From contig CAOJHG010000053.1 in assembly GCA_948435975.1 (NCBI GenBank), positions 1-9,071 on the forward strand: 9,071 bases of DNA, in the 5' to 3' direction. Every line of letters starts with the position of its first letter. Within the stretch, counting starts at the first letter, position 1. The position numbers and the translations under genes were made by a program. The stretch is from an uncultured Oscillibacter sp. GTDB taxonomy: Bacteria > Bacillota > Clostridia > Oscillospirales > Oscillospiraceae. Below, one piece after another: positions 6,855-9,071 of this stretch. The notes under the pieces are model-generated. The model ran no database searches, was not told where the DNA came from, and saw only the letters and a program-made list of their open reading frames with translations.

Positions 6855-7617
6855 AACGATAGCAGTTGCCTTCGCCATGTTTTCCGCCATCCCAGTGCCC
6901 TGCGTCCCGTGGGACGGGCGGAACATGCGCTATGCCCTGTGTGCTTTTCCGCTGGTGGGGGCAGTGATTGGGGTCCTTTGGTGGGGGTGGGACGCAGTGT
7001 GTACGGCGCTGTCCCTGCCAAGGCTGCTGCGGGCGGCGGGGCTGTGCCTTCTTCCGGCGGCGGTAACGGGCGGAATCCATCTGGACGGCTACGCGGATAC
7101 CTGTGACGCGCTGGCCAGCCGCGGTTCTCCGGAGAAGCGGCAGGAGATCATGAGGGACCCGCATTGCGGCGCCTTTGCGGTCATTCGCTTGTGTATGTAT
7201 TTCGCGGGGTATCTGGCGCTGTGCGACGCGGTGCGGCTGAGCGGGCGGGATTTGCTGTGCATGGGGCTTTCCTTCATCCTCTCCCGGACGCTGTCAGGCT
7301 TTGCTGTCTCCGCGTTTCCGTTGGCAAAGGATACTGGACTTGCCCACGCCTTCGCAGCTTCCGCCCATAAGACCAGAGTGCGGCTGAGCCTGGGTGCGTT
7401 GACGGGCCTGCTGATAGGGGGCCTGCTGCTTCTGGGCGGCGTTTTCGGCGGAGCGATGGCGCTGGCGGCGGTTCTTGTATTGTGGAAGTACGCCCGCACG
7501 GCCAGGAGGGAGTTCGGCGGGATATCCGGGGACCTTGCAGGGTGGTTTTTGCAGAAAGCGGAATTTTGGATGCTGGCAGCGCTGGTGCTGTGTCAGTATG
7601 GGGAGGCGGTTTGGTGA
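6844..7617 (+). CDS. cobS: Adenosylcobinamide-GDP ribazoletransferase (cobalamin synthase) CobS
   Basis: CobS is an integral membrane enzyme that joins adenosylcobinamide-GDP to alpha-ribazole or its phosphate, closing the nucleotide loop. From the ATG at 6844 it has 257 residues, normal for the family. The N terminus has the SAIPVP motif (14-19) in a hydrophobic segment. GGIHLDGYADTCDAL (76-90), followed by the EIMRDPHCGAF stretch, is the acidic metal-binding signature. Several hydrophobic, Leu/Ala/Gly-rich segments fit multiple membrane spans, notably 31-49, 60-75 and much of the C-terminal half. FGGISGDLAGW near the C terminus is also typical. The start overlaps the end of cobU, and the TGA overlaps the next gene as GTGA. 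Both substrates come from the two genes just upstream. Confidence 0.96.
   Translation: MLFETIAVAFAMFSAIPVPCVPWDGRNMRYALCAFPLVGAVIGVLWWGWDAVCTALSLPRLLRAAGLCLLPAAVTGGIHLDGYADTCDALASRGSPEKRQEIMRDPHCGAFAVIRLCMYFAGYLALCDAVRLSGRDLLCMGLSFILSRTLSGFAVSAFPLAKDTGLAHAFAASAHKTRVRLSLGALTGLLIGGLLLLGGVFGGAMALAAVLVLWKYARTARREFGGISGDLAGWFLQKAEFWMLAALVLCQYGEAVW
7601..7606 (+). promoter_or_regulatory. Ribosome binding site of the mini-CobU gene
   Basis: GGGAGG lies seven bases before the GTG at 7614. It supports a GTG start, which overlaps the cobS stop as GTGA, over a longer frame starting inside cobS. Confidence 0.7.
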
Positions 7618-7949
7618 TTTTTATTACTGGCCCGTTGTTCAGCGGAAAGCGGGCGTTTGCAAGGATGCTTCTGGACTGCGGAGAAGAGTCGTTTGCGGCT
7701 CGTGCGGTTTGGGACGTGCAGGACCTGGCGGCGGGATGTGAGGACCTGGAAGCGCTGGCGGAGGCACTGTCGGAAAAAGACGCCGTCATTGCCACGGAAA
7801 TAGGCGGCGGCGTAGTGCCCATGGACCCGGCGGAACGGTCTGCCCGGGAAGCGGCTGGAAGATTGAGCTGCCTGCTGGCTCAGCGTGCGGAAACGGTGGT
7901 GCGGGTTTTCTGCGGCATTCCCGCCGTGCTGAAGGGAACGCTGCCATGA
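7614..7949 (+). CDS. Short CobU-like protein, function unknown
   Basis: From the GTG at 7614 the product is 111 residues. It resembles CobU at both ends but is about 66 residues shorter. The N terminus has a P-loop-like GPLFSGKR (6-13), with arginine where the Walker A motif normally has serine or threonine. The second half, AVIATEIGGGVVP (57-69) and then RLSCLLAQRAETVVRVFCGIPAVLKG, parallels the CobU segments with SNE, NRELAARAD and VCGLPVCHKG. The YIATM...RIQRHR segment, with its guanylylated histidine, is missing, so guanylyltransferase activity is unlikely. The frame is open with a good ribosome site and is coupled by GTGA and ATGA overlaps to cobS and cobC, so it looks like a maintained gene rather than a decayed one. 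I recall similar short CobU relatives in other Clostridia cobalamin operons but cannot verify this. It could bind nucleotide, aid CobU or CobS, or have another salvage role. Confidence 0.8.
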   Translation: MIFITGPLFSGKRAFARMLLDCGEESFAARAVWDVQDLAAGCEDLEALAEALSEKDAVIATEIGGGVVPMDPAERSAREAAGRLSCLLAQRAETVVRVFCGIPAVLKGTLP

Positions 7950-8569
7950 GGGTGTATCTTCTGCGCCATGGCCGGACGGCGTATAACGAGGATTTCCGCT
8001 ATCAAGGCTGGAACGACGTTCCCCTGTCCGCCGCCGGAGAGTCCCAGCTCATACAGGCGGACGTTTTTCCACAGGCCGTCTGGGTTTCTCCGCTGATTCG
8101 GGCCAGGCGGACAGCGGAGATTCTGTTTCCCCAGGCCAGACAGACAGCGCTGGAGGACCTGAAGGAAATGAATTTCGGCGTTTTCGAAGGCCGGAGCTAT
8201 CGGGAGATGGAACAGGATACAGCTTACCGGGCCTGGGTGGATGGCGGCTGTGAGGGACGATGCCCCGGAGGAGAGAGCCGCGGGGAATTCTGCCGCCGGG
8301 CCTGCGGGGCTTTCGCCGGACTGCTGGGAAAAGCGGAGGAGGCCGGAGAAGAAATGCTGGTCATCGTGACGCATGGCGGTGTGCAGATGGCGGTGATGGA
8401 GCGCTTTGCCCTGCCGAAAAGAGGCTATTTTGACTGGTGCGCACCCTGCGGCGGCGGTTATGTGCTGGAAGTATGTCCGGACAGGCGGGAATGTTCTGAC
8501 TGGCTGGAGCTGAGGGAGACGGTGTGCTATACGAAAGGGGAAGAGGAATGCTGGTTTTCTGGGCCATGA
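7946..8569 (+). CDS. cobC: Histidine phosphatase, probable alpha-ribazole phosphatase CobC
   Basis: CobC removes the phosphate from alpha-ribazole 5'-phosphate, or from adenosylcobalamin 5'-phosphate after CobS acts. The 207-residue protein belongs to the histidine phosphatase superfamily: LLRHGRT (5-11) holds the phosphorylated His8, SPLIRARRT (48-56) supplies the second arginine, FGVFEG (77-82) carries the likely acid Glu81, and VTHGG carries His143. Family membership is certain. The alpha-ribazole role is inferred from position beside cobT, cobU and cobS, since the superfamily also includes sugar-phosphate mutases and other phosphatases. Ten cysteines all lie after residue 100, many in close pairs (102/106, 116/120, 165/168, 177/183), which is unusual. 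The start overlaps the mini-CobU stop as ATGA, with AAGGGA eight bases upstream. The 3' end overlaps cbiB by 22 bp. Confidence 0.9.
   Translation: MRVYLLRHGRTAYNEDFRYQGWNDVPLSAAGESQLIQADVFPQAVWVSPLIRARRTAEILFPQARQTALEDLKEMNFGVFEGRSYREMEQDTAYRAWVDGGCEGRCPGGESRGEFCRRACGAFAGLLGKAEEAGEEMLVIVTHGGVQMAVMERFALPKRGYFDWCAPCGGGYVLEVCPDRRECSDWLELRETVCYTKGEEECWFSGP
8536..8540 (+). promoter_or_regulatory. Ribosome binding site of cbiB
   Basis: AGGGG lies seven bases before the ATG at 8548, inside the end of cobC. It favours 8548 over the in-frame ATG at 8566, although the latter overlaps the cobC stop as ATGA. Confidence 0.55.
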
Positions 8570-9071
8570 TCTGCGGCTTTGGGCTGGACCTTCTGCTGGG
8601 CGACCCGGACTGGATGCCCCACCCGGTAATTTGGATGGGCAGGCTGATTGAAAAAGTGGAAAAGACAGTGCGTCCCCGCTGTCCAGCAACGCCAAAGGGG
8701 GAGTTTTGGGGCGGCGTGATTTTGGCGGCGCTGTTGCCGGCGGCAACGCTGGGAGTGTCAGGCGGCGTGTGTATCCTGGCCGCATGGGTGCATCCATACG
8801 CAGGATTTGCAGTACAAACTCTTTGGTGCTGGCAGGCGCTGGCGGTAAAGGGGCTGGCCGGTGAGAGCTGGAAGGTCTGGAAAGCACTGGACAGCGGGGA
8901 CCTGCCAGCGGCCCGGAAAGCAGTTGGCAGGATTGTAGGCCGGGACACGGATAATCTGACAGCGGAGGGCGTGACAAAAGCGGCCATTGAGACGGTAGCG
9001 GAGAACTTTTCCGACGGTGTAGCCGCGCCGGTGCTGTACATGCTTCTTGGCGGCGCACCTCTGGCACTGGC
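8548..9071 (+). CDS. cbiB: Adenosylcobinamide-phosphate synthase CbiB (CobD), 3' end cut by window
   Basis: CbiB is an integral membrane enzyme that attaches aminopropanol, or its phosphate, to adenosylcobyric acid, giving adenosylcobinamide (phosphate), the substrate chain for CobU and CobS. 174 codons are visible of roughly 310-320 expected. The N-terminal hydrophobic stretch contains LDLLLGDPDWMPHPV (13-27), the family signature. GRDTDNLT (131-138) and ETVAENFSDGV (148-158) are the other typical motifs, followed by a start of a membrane segment (YMLLGGAPLALA). Two hydrophobic spans lie in the middle third. The frame is open to the window edge with no break. Start at 8548 is preferred because it leaves the usual few residues before the LDLLLGDP motif; 8566 is the alternative. 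Expected next neighbours would be an aminopropanol-phosphate gene or cbiP, but they are not visible. Confidence 0.95.
   Translation, partial: MLVFWAMICGFGLDLLLGDPDWMPHPVIWMGRLIEKVEKTVRPRCPATPKGEFWGGVILAALLPAATLGVSGGVCILAAWVHPYAGFAVQTLWCWQALAVKGLAGESWKVWKALDSGDLPAARKAVGRIVGRDTDNLTAEGVTKAAIETVAENFSDGVAAPVLYMLLGGAPLAL

Noticed and set aside
7482..7613. Possible 44-residue N-terminal extension of the mini-CobU gene
   Set aside because: It lies within cobS in another frame. The GTG at 7614 has a GGGAGG site at good spacing and puts the P-loop at the N terminus, as in CobU.
7880..9067. Minus-strand open frame of 395 codons opposite cobC and cbiB
   Set aside because: It lies opposite two clearly recognised genes, has no recognisable motif, and is low-complexity, rich in Pro, Ser, Arg and Ala, as expected for the reverse of GC-rich codons.

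Overview
The window is one uninterrupted run of plus-strand genes for the late part of adenosylcobalamin (vitamin B12) biosynthesis by the oxygen-independent (cbi) route. It holds twelve coding regions: ten complete, one entered near its 3' end (cobM/cbiF) and one cut by the right edge (cbiB). Every gene overlaps its neighbour, mostly by ATGA or GTGA, and there is no intergenic DNA. No stretch lacks a gene, and I see no internal promoter, riboswitch, terminator, RNA gene, CRISPR array or insertion sequence. The promoter, and any cobalamin riboswitch, would have to lie upstream of the window.

The DNA is GC-rich. A fused CbiE-CbiT, an anaerobic-type CbiG, Clostridia-like CobT, CobU and CobC proteins and strong GGAGG-type ribosome binding sites suggest a high-GC anaerobic Clostridia member, perhaps an Oscillospiraceae-type gut bacterium. 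That assignment is inference; there is no marker gene.

Layout: (1) 1-5285, corrin-ring synthesis: cobM tail (C11 methylation), cbiG (lactone opening with C2 loss), cobJ/cbiH (C17 methylation and ring contraction), cobK/cbiJ (precorrin-6A reduction), cbiET (C5/C15 methylation and decarboxylation) and cbiA (a,c-side-chain amidation). (2) 5260-8569, nucleotide-loop assembly: cobT (lower-base activation), cobU (cobinamide kinase/guanylyltransferase), cobS (cobalamin synthase), a 111-residue CobU-like protein, and cobC (phosphatase). (3) 8548-end: cbiB, which attaches the aminopropanol arm. Genes such as cbiL, cbiC, cbiD, cbiP, an adenosyltransferase and the chelatase are not here and should be elsewhere.

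Two things are unusual. The first 49 bases are a near copy (46/49) of positions 282-330 inside cbiG, in the same reading frame, and they sit where cobM coding sequence should be. This looks like a tandem duplication junction, or an assembly chimera, at the cobM/cbiG boundary. Between cobS and cobC lies a mini-CobU paralog with an altered P-loop and without the segment that carries the guanylylated histidine; its role is unknown. I see no wholly new system: this is a known pathway with these local oddities.
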